Source: a bacterium (lineage in GTDB: Bacteria; Pseudomonadota; Alphaproteobacteria; Sphingomonadales; Sphingomonadaceae). Taken from it: a stretch of DNA of 64,000 nt. The notes under the pieces are model-generated. The model was not told where the DNA came from and did no database searches. It was given only the letters and a program-made list of their open reading frames with translations. The stretch spans positions 52,350-116,349 of the forward strand of contig JAVBXL010000205.1 in assembly GCA_030824575.1 (NCBI GenBank), written 5' to 3'. This document shows, piece after piece, positions 1 to 8,941 of the stretch (its first letter is position 1; each line of letters opens with the position of its first letter). The position numbers were made by a program, and so were the translations under genes.

Positions 1-1281
1 CATCACATGGGTACCGATATGGACGAGGATGCCCGCCAGCAGCTGCTCGCGCAGCCGGATCGTCGGTTCCGGAAAGGTTGCGAGCTCATTCGGCACGACG
101 GTCGCGCCGAAGCGGGCATGGATCAGAAGGGTCGCAGGTTCGGCTAATCCCGCCAAGGCAAACTTCTCCTCGCAGATATGAACCGCCGGACTGCGCTTCT
201 TGTCCGTGGACAGCGCTCCTGTCGGAACGAGCAGGCCGAGCATCAGTGGGATCGGCCCGGACTGCGACTGCGCCTGATCGCAGTTTGCGCCCCCGCGGAT
301 CACGACGATCTGGCCTTCGGTGCGCCGCGACTGCTTCAGCTTGAACTCGTGCTCACGCAGATCACCGGCTGTCATGCCGAACTTCGCCAGCATGGCATCG
401 TCAGCGAGCTTCGCATTGTCGAGCGGAATGACGGCACCCCAGTCCAGACGCGCGACGGCCTCGGCGGGCGGGATGGCCAGATGCAGCATGGTGTTCATCC
501 GGGCCTTCTGGGGTGGCGTCAGCGCAGCTGCCGGCTGGAAGGTAACCGCCCGATCCCACAGCGCTTCGTCTTCAGGCACAGACGGTCGGTTAAGAATGCG
601 ATCGCTCAGAAGAGGCGCGAGAGCGGACGTAACGGCTCCCTTGCGATCATTCGGTGCATTGTCCTTGCCGAGTGCTGCCACGGCCAACAGGCTCAGAACA
701 TTGTCCAGCGCCGCGGGATAGGTGCAGATACTGCGCTGATCATCGGGAACCAGTCCACCGATAATCGCCAGCGTTTCATTGGCGGCGGCGAGTACGTCAC
801 GTTCCCAGGCGAGTAGCGCCTGAAGCTGGGGCATCGCGACGATCTGTTCGCGGATCGCCTGCCGGAGCGCATCGGCATTCCAGACACCGGCATTCCGGAA
901 CCGCGTCTTGTCGAGGGCAAGAACCGCGATAGGCCGCTTCGCGGCAGGCAGAAGTTCTTCCAAGCGCGCAGTCAATGCCGCCCGTTCATGCTCATGCGAC
1001 GTCCAAAGAACCAGCAGGTAGGGGCCATGCTGATCGGGCACACATCGATCGATGAGGCTTGCCAGTGTGTTGTAATGCTGGACGCCAGCCGGCTGCGCTT
1101 TGACAAGATGCAGGTCGCTGAACAGGATTCTGAGCCCGGCGAACAGCGCGGGTTCGGGGAGCCCGAGCGGATCGAAACGCACGCCGACACAGGGTGCCCC
1201 CAAGACGTGTAGCGCATCGACCAGCGTCGCCAGCTCAGCGGGCTCGTCATCGAGGACGATGTATCGGGCGGGCGTGAACAT
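1..1281 (-). CDS. Partial protein with response-regulator receiver-like N-terminus; runs off left edge
   Basis: Manual translation from ATG at 1281 is open to position 1: MFTPARYIVLDDEPAELATLVDALHVLGAPCVGVRFDP...LRILFSDLHLVK. The DDEP and SDLHL segments resemble a receiver domain. ATG overlaps the stop of the upstream gene. Absent from the ORF track because it is incomplete. Confidence 0.7.
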   Translation of the reverse strand, partial: MFTPARYIVLDDEPAELATLVDALHVLGAPCVGVRFDPLGLPEPALFAGLRILFSDLHLVKAQPAGVQHYNTLASLIDRCVPDQHGPYLLVLWTSHEHERAALTARLEELLPAAKRPIAVLALDKTRFRNAGVWNADALRQAIREQIVAMPQLQALLAWERDVLAAANETLAIIGGLVPDDQRSICTYPAALDNVLSLLAVAALGKDNAPNDRKGAVTSALAPLLSDRILNRPSVPEDEALWDRAVTFQPAAALTPPQKARMNTMLHLAIPPAEAVARLDWGAVIPLDNAKLADDAMLAKFGMTAGDLREHEFKLKQSRRTEGQIVVIRGGANCDQAQSQSGPIPLMLGLLVPTGALSTDKKRSPAVHICEEKFALAGLAEPATLLIHARFGATVVPNELATFPEPTIRLREQLLAGILVHIGTHVM

Positions 1282-3419
1282 CAGTGGTTCCCGAACACGA
1301 GCGCGGCGACTGCGCCGTCATAGCCGTCCGGAACTTCCGCCTGATCCATGGTTGGAAACACGAGATGGCCCTCGTTCAGATCCATGACAAGATTGGCGAA
1401 ATAGAGTCCCAGGCCGCTGCCACCCGGCCGGCGTGTAAAGAATGGACTGATCATGGTAGCCGGGTCGTCGAGAAAACCTGAGCCATTGTCAGCAACGACG
1501 ATCGCGGGACCGCCTTCATAATCCGGAACGACGTTGACGAAGATTCGCCGCTCGGCCGGATCCGCGTGCCTGACCTTCACCCAGTGGACAGCATTGTCGA
1601 TCAGGTTGGTAAGTGCGCCCAGTACGAGGCTTGATGCGAAGGTCGCCGTTGCATCAGGGCCGTCCTCCTCGAGCGCAGGACATTCTAGCTTGATGCCGTG
1701 CAGCCTGAATCGAAGCAGACTCAGATCGCGCGCCGTTCGCACGATGTCGCGCAGCGAGCCGGGCTTGCTCGTTGTGGTCTTCAGCAGCTGCGACGATGTT
1801 TCGAGAACACCCTGGAGCTGGCCCGCCTGGTCGCGGATCGACTCGATCGTCATGGCGGGGTCGTTGATCGAGCCGGTGAGAACGCGGACGCCGCGTTCAA
1901 CTTCGTGGAAGATCACGGCGAGCCCCGCATGCGAGACGCCCGATCGCGCGAAGTTCTCTCGCAACATGTTGTAGTCGTCTTCGATCTTGCGGATCGTGGG
2001 TTCGAGCACGTCGCCGATCCGGTGCTCGCTGGCCAGCCGTCGAAGTTCGGCCAGCGGCCCGTCTACGCCCTGCGGCACGTGCGGCGGCCCGCCCGTCAGT
2101 TCGCGGATGCGCTCCTTGTCGATGTTGCGCTCGACCTGCAGTACCCAGAGCGCACCTAGAACCAAGCGCTGGAGCCGGTCATAGGCCTCGTTCTCGACGA
2201 ACCCCTCGCGGTTAGTTTTCTCGTGGAGGGCCTGGCTCTCCGCGAGGCCAAGATCGACAACGCCGATCGTGATGTTGCGACTGAGTCGCTTGGTCGGTTC
2301 GTTGACGCGTCTGAGGTCGAGGCCCAGCCAGTCGTCGCTCGGCTCACCGTAGTTGTAAACGCGCATGCTGTCGCGGTAGACCCGGACACCGCCGTTCTGG
2401 TTGAGATAGCGCTCGAGAAAGCGGGTATCGCCATAGAGCGGCAAGATCTTCCGATCGCGATCGAAGATATGGAAACGGCCCGAGATCCGGCCGATGCCGT
2501 CGATTGTCGAACTGTCAGCGGTAATGCGATGCTGACGCTTGGGCCGGGGCTGATCGATCGGATCGAGGTCGTCGGGCTCCCGCGCGGGCGGGATCTGGAA
2601 GTGCATATCGTTACGTTCGACGACACGCTTCTCCAGCTTCAGCCCCGGCACACCAACAAACTCATAGCGATAGTGAAGACGCTCTCCGTCGAAGTCGAAC
2701 TCAAACCGGTAGGGCGCCATCTCGAGCAACTGATGGACGCCCGGCAGTGTCCCGACCCATTCGGGATGCTCGGGCACGTCGAGCCTGACTTCGAAGTCGC
2801 CCACCCGATCCCCGAACGGAGAGGCGATCGAGGTCACCTGACGGTAGAGGTCGCGTATCTCGCCCCGCGTCCATCCGTCCGACCTGAGGCGTCCCACCTT
2901 GATCAGCGTGCCGGTCGTGTCCTTGAAGACTTCAGGCGTGCGCTGTGAGACCGTAATCTCGGCGTCGGTGAGATAGGTTTCCTTGAGCAGCTCCTCCCAG
3001 TCGAACCTAGCATGGCATTCGGACTCGCCTTCGGCTCGGGTTACAAGCTCGATCGTGTCGCCCAACTTGTGCACCGCAAAACGTCCAACTCCCTTTTCAC
3101 CCAAAGGCAGCCGACCATATTTTGGAGACCGAACATTGCCTTCGCGCTCTCGTTCGCGATGGTCATGGCCGGGCACCAGCCAGACATGCTCGATCGTGTC
3201 CAGTGACATCCCTTGGCCATTGTCACGGATGACGATGCTCGCTTCGGGCGTTCCGAGATCCTCGAAGGTAATCGTGACTTCGTCGGCGTCGGCGTCATAG
3301 GCATTCTTGACGAGTTCGAAGAGCGCAAGCCGTGGCGAACCGATCAACTGGTCGCCCAGAAGCTGAAGCAGGCGCGCCCTTGGTCTGAATGGGCGTTTGA
3401 GAACGCGATCATCGCTCAT
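1281..3419 (-). CDS. ATP-binding sensor protein with N-terminal HSP90/MORC-like and C-terminal histidine-kinase-like ATPase domains
   Basis: N-terminal LFELVKNAYDADADEVTI...IRDNGQGM and GEKGVGRFA; C-terminal NLIDNAVHW...VVADNGSGF...GGSGLGLYFANLVM; possible H-box IFHEVERGVRVL. Confidence 0.8.
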   Translation of the reverse strand: MSDDRVLKRPFRPRARLLQLLGDQLIGSPRLALFELVKNAYDADADEVTITFEDLGTPEASIVIRDNGQGMSLDTIEHVWLVPGHDHREREREGNVRSPKYGRLPLGEKGVGRFAVHKLGDTIELVTRAEGESECHARFDWEELLKETYLTDAEITVSQRTPEVFKDTTGTLIKVGRLRSDGWTRGEIRDLYRQVTSIASPFGDRVGDFEVRLDVPEHPEWVGTLPGVHQLLEMAPYRFEFDFDGERLHYRYEFVGVPGLKLEKRVVERNDMHFQIPPAREPDDLDPIDQPRPKRQHRITADSSTIDGIGRISGRFHIFDRDRKILPLYGDTRFLERYLNQNGGVRVYRDSMRVYNYGEPSDDWLGLDLRRVNEPTKRLSRNITIGVVDLGLAESQALHEKTNREGFVENEAYDRLQRLVLGALWVLQVERNIDKERIRELTGGPPHVPQGVDGPLAELRRLASEHRIGDVLEPTIRKIEDDYNMLRENFARSGVSHAGLAVIFHEVERGVRVLTGSINDPAMTIESIRDQAGQLQGVLETSSQLLKTTTSKPGSLRDIVRTARDLSLLRFRLHGIKLECPALEEDGPDATATFASSLVLGALTNLIDNAVHWVKVRHADPAERRIFVNVVPDYEGGPAIVVADNGSGFLDDPATMISPFFTRRPGGSGLGLYFANLVMDLNEGHLVFPTMDQAEVPDGYDGAVAALVFGNH

Positions 3420-3539
3420 TTACAAAGAACACCCCCGCCCGATCTGGATGCGAGTCTCGGTCAGAAACTTGCTGCCAATTCCGTGGCTAGCCGAAATGTG
3501 ATGGGCTAGGAAGCGTGGTCACCCAAATCCGTCCGCCGC

Positions 3540-5501
3540 TCAACTTAACGTCGGTCCCGATCGACCACGACCGATCTGCCAGCTGATGCCGTCGGTTCGC
3601 ATGACGCCCGCAGCCGTCCTGCCAATATTGCGTTCAAGTACGTCGCGCCATGGCACCAGCGTAAAATCCCGCGACCGCTCGACAACCGCGTAGCTGCCGC
3701 TTTCGAGATCAACACGACGCGCAATCACGCCCTCGATGCGCTCGCCCATTCGGGGCGGCTCGAACGGCTTGCCGAGCCGGTCTGCGAGCCCCTTCGCGGT
3801 GTCGTGAAGTTCGCGGTGGCGCAGCGCGCCCACCGCGCCATCGCGCAGCCGAAATTTCCCGCGCTCTTCGCTGGCGAGTCGTTGCTCGATCAGCCATTGC
3901 CGCCGAGCTGCGAGCGCTGTCCTGACCTCGCGGCCAAAACCGATGTCGCGCGGGGCATGCGCGGCGCCCTCGATTTCGCGATCGAGCCAAGTCGGGGCAT
4001 CCCTCGACGGAAGTTCGGCAAGAGGCGTCCGGGACAGCACCGAAAGCGTCACCGGTCGATCACGCTGCTGGCGTTGGGCAAAGGCTTCCGCCTGCGCTAG
4101 GTGATCGTCGGAAATCTCCCAACTTCCGTCCGCCAGCCGCTCGGGCCCGGCTCCGGCGCGCCGCATCGCCTCCAGCCGGCGCACGTGGCTCGTCGCGAAC
4201 GCCTCGCTGGCGCTGGGATCGTGCGCCAAGTGCAGGTCGACCGAATAGCGGCCGCCATTGGCGCGGGCGATGGCAGCGACCGTCCGATCCGCCTGTGTCG
4301 CCGACAGTTTGGTCGGCTCGATCCTGATCGTCGCGCCTTCGGGCGCGCTGGGCGTTCCGTCGCCACGTCCGACATCAACGTAATGGACGCGGCCATCGGT
4401 GCCATCGATCATCAGGTAATGGCGGTCGCGATGCTCGTCGGAAAATCCACGATGGATCATGCGGCCGACGATCGGTTCGGAGAGCGTCGTCGTGACCACC
4501 TGCTCGACCCCGGCGCGGTCCAGCCGGCGTGCGGTCAACTCGCGCTGCATGAGGCGGACGATGTCGCCGCGCTCACCCATCCGGCGCAGCGTGTCCTCCA
4601 GCCCCTCCGCAAGCCGATAGCGACCGCCGCCGATGTCCTCGGCCAGATCCATGGCCTTGAGTTTGCGCAAGCGCCCCGCCGCGACCGATTGCTGGAGTGG
4701 GTCGTTGTCCGCAGCTGACACTTCGCGCTCGCCGTCCATGCGGCGCAGCAATCGCCGGTCGATTGCAGTGAGGCGCTCCTGGTCGACATCGTGGCGCAGA
4801 CGCGCCTCGATTTCCTGGTCCGTGCGAGGGCCCAAGTCGAGCGTCACCAGTTCCGATGCGCGCTCGCGCAGCCCGTGTGCGATATACTCACGAGCGATGA
4901 TGAGATTGTCGCCGCGATCATCGACGCCGCGCAGGACTATATGGGTGTGCGGACGCTCGGTGTTGAAGTGATCTACCGCCACCCAGTCGAGCTTCGTGCC
5001 TAGGTCCTGCTCGACCTGTGTCATCAGCCGTCGGACATAAGGCTTGAGGTCGGGATATTCGGCACCGTCCTCGGCCGAGACGATGAAGCGGAACTGGTGG
5101 CGGTCGCCGGCCGTGCGCTTGAGGAAATCATCTCCATCCGCGCGGTCGGTTTCCGGGCCGTAGAGTTCGCCCGGTAGCCCCTCGCGCGTCACCCCGTCGC
5201 GCTGGATGTAGCGCATGTGCGCACGGGCAACCTGACCCGCCTTGCCTTGGAGACGGATCAGGCTCGCCTTGACCACCGCGCGGCGACCGCGGAATCCAGC
5301 AAGCCGGTCGCGGCTCGACAGGAGCCGGCCCATGCTCGCGCCGCGCCCGATCCGGCTGCCATCGAACCGGCGCGAGCGGACGCCGGTCCTGGTGCCGGCA
5401 AGCCGGGCGGCAGCAAGGATGCGCCCGCCATATTTGACGACCTTCTTGCCGTCCTTGCCGCGCTTGCTGCCGAGCCTGGGCTTGAAGTCGTCTTCAGACA
5501 T
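3540..5501 (-). CDS. Relaxase/mobilization protein (DUF3363, VirD2/RlxS-like)
   Basis: FIVSAEDGAEYPDLKPYVRRLMTQVEQDLGTKLDWVAVDHFNTERPHTHIVLRGVDDRGDNLIIAREYIAHGLRERA is the MOBP-type histidine motif region. Start taken at MSEDDFKPRLGSKRGK. Confidence 0.9.
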   Translation of the reverse strand: MSEDDFKPRLGSKRGKDGKKVVKYGGRILAAARLAGTRTGVRSRRFDGSRIGRGASMGRLLSSRDRLAGFRGRRAVVKASLIRLQGKAGQVARAHMRYIQRDGVTREGLPGELYGPETDRADGDDFLKRTAGDRHQFRFIVSAEDGAEYPDLKPYVRRLMTQVEQDLGTKLDWVAVDHFNTERPHTHIVLRGVDDRGDNLIIAREYIAHGLRERASELVTLDLGPRTDQEIEARLRHDVDQERLTAIDRRLLRRMDGEREVSAADNDPLQQSVAAGRLRKLKAMDLAEDIGGGRYRLAEGLEDTLRRMGERGDIVRLMQRELTARRLDRAGVEQVVTTTLSEPIVGRMIHRGFSDEHRDRHYLMIDGTDGRVHYVDVGRGDGTPSAPEGATIRIEPTKLSATQADRTVAAIARANGGRYSVDLHLAHDPSASEAFATSHVRRLEAMRRAGAGPERLADGSWEISDDHLAQAEAFAQRQQRDRPVTLSVLSRTPLAELPSRDAPTWLDREIEGAAHAPRDIGFGREVRTALAARRQWLIEQRLASEERGKFRLRDGAVGALRHRELHDTAKGLADRLGKPFEPPRMGERIEGVIARRVDLESGSYAVVERSRDFTLVPWRDVLERNIGRTAAGVMRTDGISWQIGRGRSGPTLS

Positions 5502-5752
5502 CGGGGAAACCCAGAGTCTCGCGATTTTTGGCCAAAAATGGCAGATTTCCGCCAATCCTGGCGCCGCTGTCTCGCGGCGCGAAGCGCCAGTCTCCACAAA
5601 AAAGGATGTGCAGACAAAGACTTATGCAGGGTCGCGAGACACTGCCTTTATCTTGTTTCCCCTCTCTTCCTTCCTTCCCACCATCAAGGCTCAAAAAAGG
5701 GGGAGAGACGAGCGCCTTCCGACGCCGCCTCTCCCCGCGAAATCCATCTACG

Positions 5753-6124
5753 TCAGTGCGCATGGAGCATTGCATCCCGCGCCCTGACCAGCGATCTGAA
5801 CTGCCGGCATCCCATCATCCCGTGAGCCTGGCCATCGCCATCCACGAGCATGGTGGCGCAGAACCACTTGCCATCGAGCCGCCCGCAAATCGCGATCCGA
5901 TCGAGTTCGAAATCCTCGTCGTCAGCGCTTTCGTAGGTGCCGATCCAGCGTTCCTCGACCCTCGCATCCCAGCGAAAATCTGCTTCCTCAGCCTCCAGAA
6001 ACCGGTGTGCCAGTGCCTCTCCGGCGCCGCGTCCGAACTCCAGTTCCAAGCCTGAGATCAGCGCCGCCATCACGCAGTCCACCACATTGGCCGACGCCGT
6101 TTCGATGCTCTGATACATGCTCAT
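5753..6124 (-). CDS. Hypothetical protein
   Basis: ORF MSMYQSIETASANVVDCVMAALISGLELEFG..., located between the relaxase and transglycosylase genes. Confidence 0.55.
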   Translation of the reverse strand: MSMYQSIETASANVVDCVMAALISGLELEFGRGAGEALAHRFLEAEEADFRWDARVEERWIGTYESADDEDFELDRIAICGRLDGKWFCATMLVDGDGQAHGMMGCRQFRSLVRARDAMLHAH

Positions 6125-6178
6125 TGTGACCTCCAACGCTTTGTTCTCACCATCGAGAACGGCGTTTGAGGGACGGGT

Positions 6179-6294
6179 GGCGGAGCGGCTGTCAGGGCCG
6201 CGGAGTGCAGCAGAGCGCCGCGAAGCGGACGTGGGGGGAACCGATTTTCGAAGAAAATTGGGGGGCACCCGCGGGCCTTGATAGCCGCTCCGCC
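6179..6294. repeat. Long imperfect inverted repeat (21-nt arms, 2 mismatches) in ICE intergenic region
   Basis: GGCGGAGCGGCTGTCAGGGCC (6179-6199) against GGCCTTGATAGCCGCTCCGCC (6274-6294). Confidence 0.7.
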
Positions 6295-6356
6295 GCCCGT
6301 CATGCTGGGTCTATCGAGACGAGCTTCCTCCCTCTCGATCACGCGCGACATCTCGC

Positions 6357-6968
6357 TCAATCCCGCTGCGACAGGGCGACGAACAGGGAGGGAACCGGCG
6401 TCGTGGCCGGCCGATCCGCATCACCTGTGGGTACATTCCGACGCACGACGAAGATCGACTGAGGCGAGGCTGGCCCGGCCACGACCATCGCCGGCACAGA
6501 TGCCGATGGCGCGACGCTGGCGAGATAGCCGATCGTCTCCGACGGCAGCGCACGACGCCCAGCAAGATGCTCGGCATAGCGGCCGGGGCCGGCATTATAA
6601 GCCGCGAACAGGCCCGGATAGCCGAAGCGGTCGTACATCAGCCGGAGGTAGAACGTGCCCGCCAGGATGTTGTCACGCGGGTCGTCGGGATCACTGCCAA
6701 GCCCGAGCCTAGCGCGCATCTCCTCCCATGTGCGAGGCATCAACTGCATCAGTCCGATCGCGCCAGCCGACGAACGGATCGGGCGGCCACCCAGATGCGT
6801 CCGGCCCCGGCTCTCGGCGCGCATGACGCGTTCGATCCACGCGACCGGCACGCCGAAGCGGCTCGACGCTTCGACAATGTACGACCGCCAGCTATCGACG
6901 GATTGGGCGTGCGCCGGGCTGGCGATGGCCAGCGAAGCGATGGTGAGCCATGATTTCAGCGCGCCCAT
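6357..6968 (-). CDS. Lytic transglycosylase (SLT domain)
   Basis: MRAESRGRTHLGGRPIRSSAGAIGLMQLMPRTWEEM...NILAGTFYLRLMYDRFGYPGLFAAYNAGPGRYAEHL; signal peptide MGALKSWLTIASLAIASPAHAQ. Confidence 0.9.
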   Translation of the reverse strand: MGALKSWLTIASLAIASPAHAQSVDSWRSYIVEASSRFGVPVAWIERVMRAESRGRTHLGGRPIRSSAGAIGLMQLMPRTWEEMRARLGLGSDPDDPRDNILAGTFYLRLMYDRFGYPGLFAAYNAGPGRYAEHLAGRRALPSETIGYLASVAPSASVPAMVVAGPASPQSIFVVRRNVPTGDADRPATTPVPSLFVALSQRD

Positions 6969-7537
6969 AGCAGCCGCGCCTTTCCGATGACGTCGGTGCC
7001 CTCGGTCACGCCGAAATAGCGCCCGTCGAACGATGCCGCTGCGTCCATCAGAAGGAAGAGCTGGCGCCCGCGCAGCCGCACGCAGCCCGACCACATCGGC
7101 ATCGCACGGCCTGCGCCATCGGTGACGCGGCGCTCGGCGATCCAGCGTCCGTTGACGAAGATTTCCTGCCCCAACGCGCAGACCTCATCGCCCGCCGCAG
7201 CTGCGACGCGCTTCACCAACGGCACGTTCATCGGCAGGTAGCGGCGCGTCGCGGCGAGGCGGCGGAAGGTTTCGGGAACGCGTGCGATCACCATGTCGCC
7301 GGGTTCGGCGAGACCTTTCGGCGCGACCCAATAGAGACCGATCGGCGCGCTTGCCGAGGCATTCCACACGAGGCGCGGAGTCGGCGGGAAGGCTGCAGAG
7401 GTGAGCAGGACCGCCACGCCCGTCGCGATGATCGCAATGCGCCGTCCGAGCTTTTTTCGGCGCAGTTTCGCCGCGCGAAGTGCATCGCCCCAGGCGAGCA
7501 GCGGCGCGTCCGCGCCGCGTGCGTTGCGCCCGGTCAC
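6956..7537 (-). CDS. traF: TraF-type conjugative transfer signal peptidase (S26)
   Basis: SASAPIGLYWVAPKGLAEPGDMVIARVP...VPLVKRVAAAAGDEVC...; GTG start overlaps the upstream stop. Confidence 0.85.
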   Translation of the reverse strand: MTGRNARGADAPLLAWGDALRAAKLRRKKLGRRIAIIATGVAVLLTSAAFPPTPRLVWNASASAPIGLYWVAPKGLAEPGDMVIARVPETFRRLAATRRYLPMNVPLVKRVAAAAGDEVCALGQEIFVNGRWIAERRVTDGAGRAMPMWSGCVRLRGRQLFLLMDAAASFDGRYFGVTEGTDVIGKARLLWAR

Positions 7538-7764
7538 GAGCGCGAATCCCGCGCGCCGCTGTCGCGGCTCCAGGCGTCGAGGTCGTCGATATGGTACTGG
7601 ACCATGCGGGTGTGGCGGCGAAATGCCGGCCCCTTGCCATCGCGCCGCAGCCGCTTGAGCGACTTGGGCGAGATCTTGAGATAGGCTGCGGCCTGGTCCG
7701 TGGTGAGGAAGGGCGAGCCGCGTTTCGCGCGGCCCGCACGGTCGATGTCGCTGTCGTCGTGCAT
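7534..7764 (-). CDS. Helix-turn-helix protein, candidate RdfS-like excisionase
   Basis: PFLTTDQAAAYLKISPKSLKRLRRDGKGPAFRRHTRMVQYHIDDLDAW is an excisionase-type HTH. It lies directly upstream of traF. Confidence 0.7.
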   Translation of the reverse strand: MHDDSDIDRAGRAKRGSPFLTTDQAAAYLKISPKSLKRLRRDGKGPAFRRHTRMVQYHIDDLDAWSRDSGARDSRS

Positions 7765-7885
7765 TGTGCTCTGGGTCCGAATCTGGCGGCGGCGAAAGTG
7801 CCGGCGCGTCCCCGAACCTCGCCAACCCGACCCGGCGGCGGGAGTGTCGAACCGATTGCCGGTTTCGACACCCCGGCACGCGGGT

Positions 7886-8185
7886 TCAGCGGGACCAGAT
7901 GAGCTTCCAGTCGGTGCCGTCGCCTTGCACGAGTTGCGCGTAGATCGGCGAAGGCAGCGAAGGGTCGTCGAGTTTCAGCGACAGGTACTCGGTGCCGGTC
8001 TCGCGCGCGGCCTTGGTCCAACCCGCGCCGATCTCAACGGCGCCGGCGAAGACGCGGTGGTCGGGTGCCTTGTCGTTGTCGCGATCGACCGGGCGGATGG
8101 TCGCCTTGACGTTGAGAGTGAGAGTGCGGATCGAGCCCGAAAAGACCTTGGATTCGTCGCGGGTGAAGGTTCCGATCTGTGCCAT
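7886..8185 (-). CDS. DUF736 family protein
   Basis: MAQIGTFTRDESKVFSGSIRTLTLNVKATIRPVDRDNDKAPDHRVFAGAVEIGAGWTKAARETGTEYLSLKLDDPSLPSPIYAQLV. Confidence 0.88.
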   Translation of the reverse strand: MAQIGTFTRDESKVFSGSIRTLTLNVKATIRPVDRDNDKAPDHRVFAGAVEIGAGWTKAARETGTEYLSLKLDDPSLPSPIYAQLVQGDGTDWKLIWSR

Positions 8186-8546
8186 GATGCAATGTCCTTT
8201 GCTTCTCGAAGCCGCCCCATGCGGCCTCGACGGGCGGACATCGGCGGCAGCAGGTCCGGCGCTGCACCCGCAGGGCCGAAACGCAGCGGAGGACGCGGTT
8301 AGCGGGCTTTCTTGTCCCGCGAGGAGGACGCGCACGCGTCCGGGGAAGAAAGTTCGCTTGCCGCGTTGCGGCGGCGGACGGCCTGCCGCAGGCCGCCTTG
8401 TCAGACGAGGCCAGTGGGGCGGTCGGGACGCGCGGCACGTGAGCCAGACACGGTTCGTGTTACCCACAATCGCTATCCGGCTGTCTTGCAGGGGCGTCGG
8501 CTCCGCGATTTCCTCGCCGGAGCCGGCATCCATTCGGGGGACATGC

Positions 8547-8822
8547 ATGACCAGCAAAGACATCGCCGACAGGCTCGCCACGACGCGTGGGATCAGCAAG
8601 GCGGAGGCCCGCGAGATCGTCGCGGCGGTGCTCGACGCGATCTCGACGGGCGTTGCAAAAGGCGAAGTTTCGCTGGCCGGGTTCGGGAAATTCACGACCT
8701 CGCGGCGTGCCGCGCGTCCCGGCCGCAATCCCCGGAGCGGTGAAACGATCATCATCGGACCGTCCTGCCGCGTCTCGTTCCGCGCGGCCAAGGGACTCAA
8801 GGACCGGGTGTCCGGTAATTAG
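8547..8822 (+). CDS. HU/IHF-family DNA-binding protein
   Basis: MTSKDIADRLATTRGISKAEAREIVAAVLDAISTGVAKGEVSLAGFGKFTTSRRAARPGRNPRSGE. Confidence 0.88.
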   Translation: MTSKDIADRLATTRGISKAEAREIVAAVLDAISTGVAKGEVSLAGFGKFTTSRRAARPGRNPRSGETIIIGPSCRVSFRAAKGLKDRVSGN

Positions 8823-8941
8823 ATGCGCCGCGCGCCGAGCCAGCCAGGCGAGGCGCGCGGCGCGAAATATTTGAGACCTCGGGTCGCGCCGAGGGAGACG
8901 CGGGCGGTCCTTGACCCGCCGCCCGCGTCTCTTTTTTCCGA

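Noticed and set aside
3804-5003. Many long ORFs antisense to the relaxase, trb, nrdA and fumarase genes
   Set aside because: High-GC mirror frames with Arg/Ala/Ser-rich or low-complexity translations; the opposite strand encodes clear protein families.
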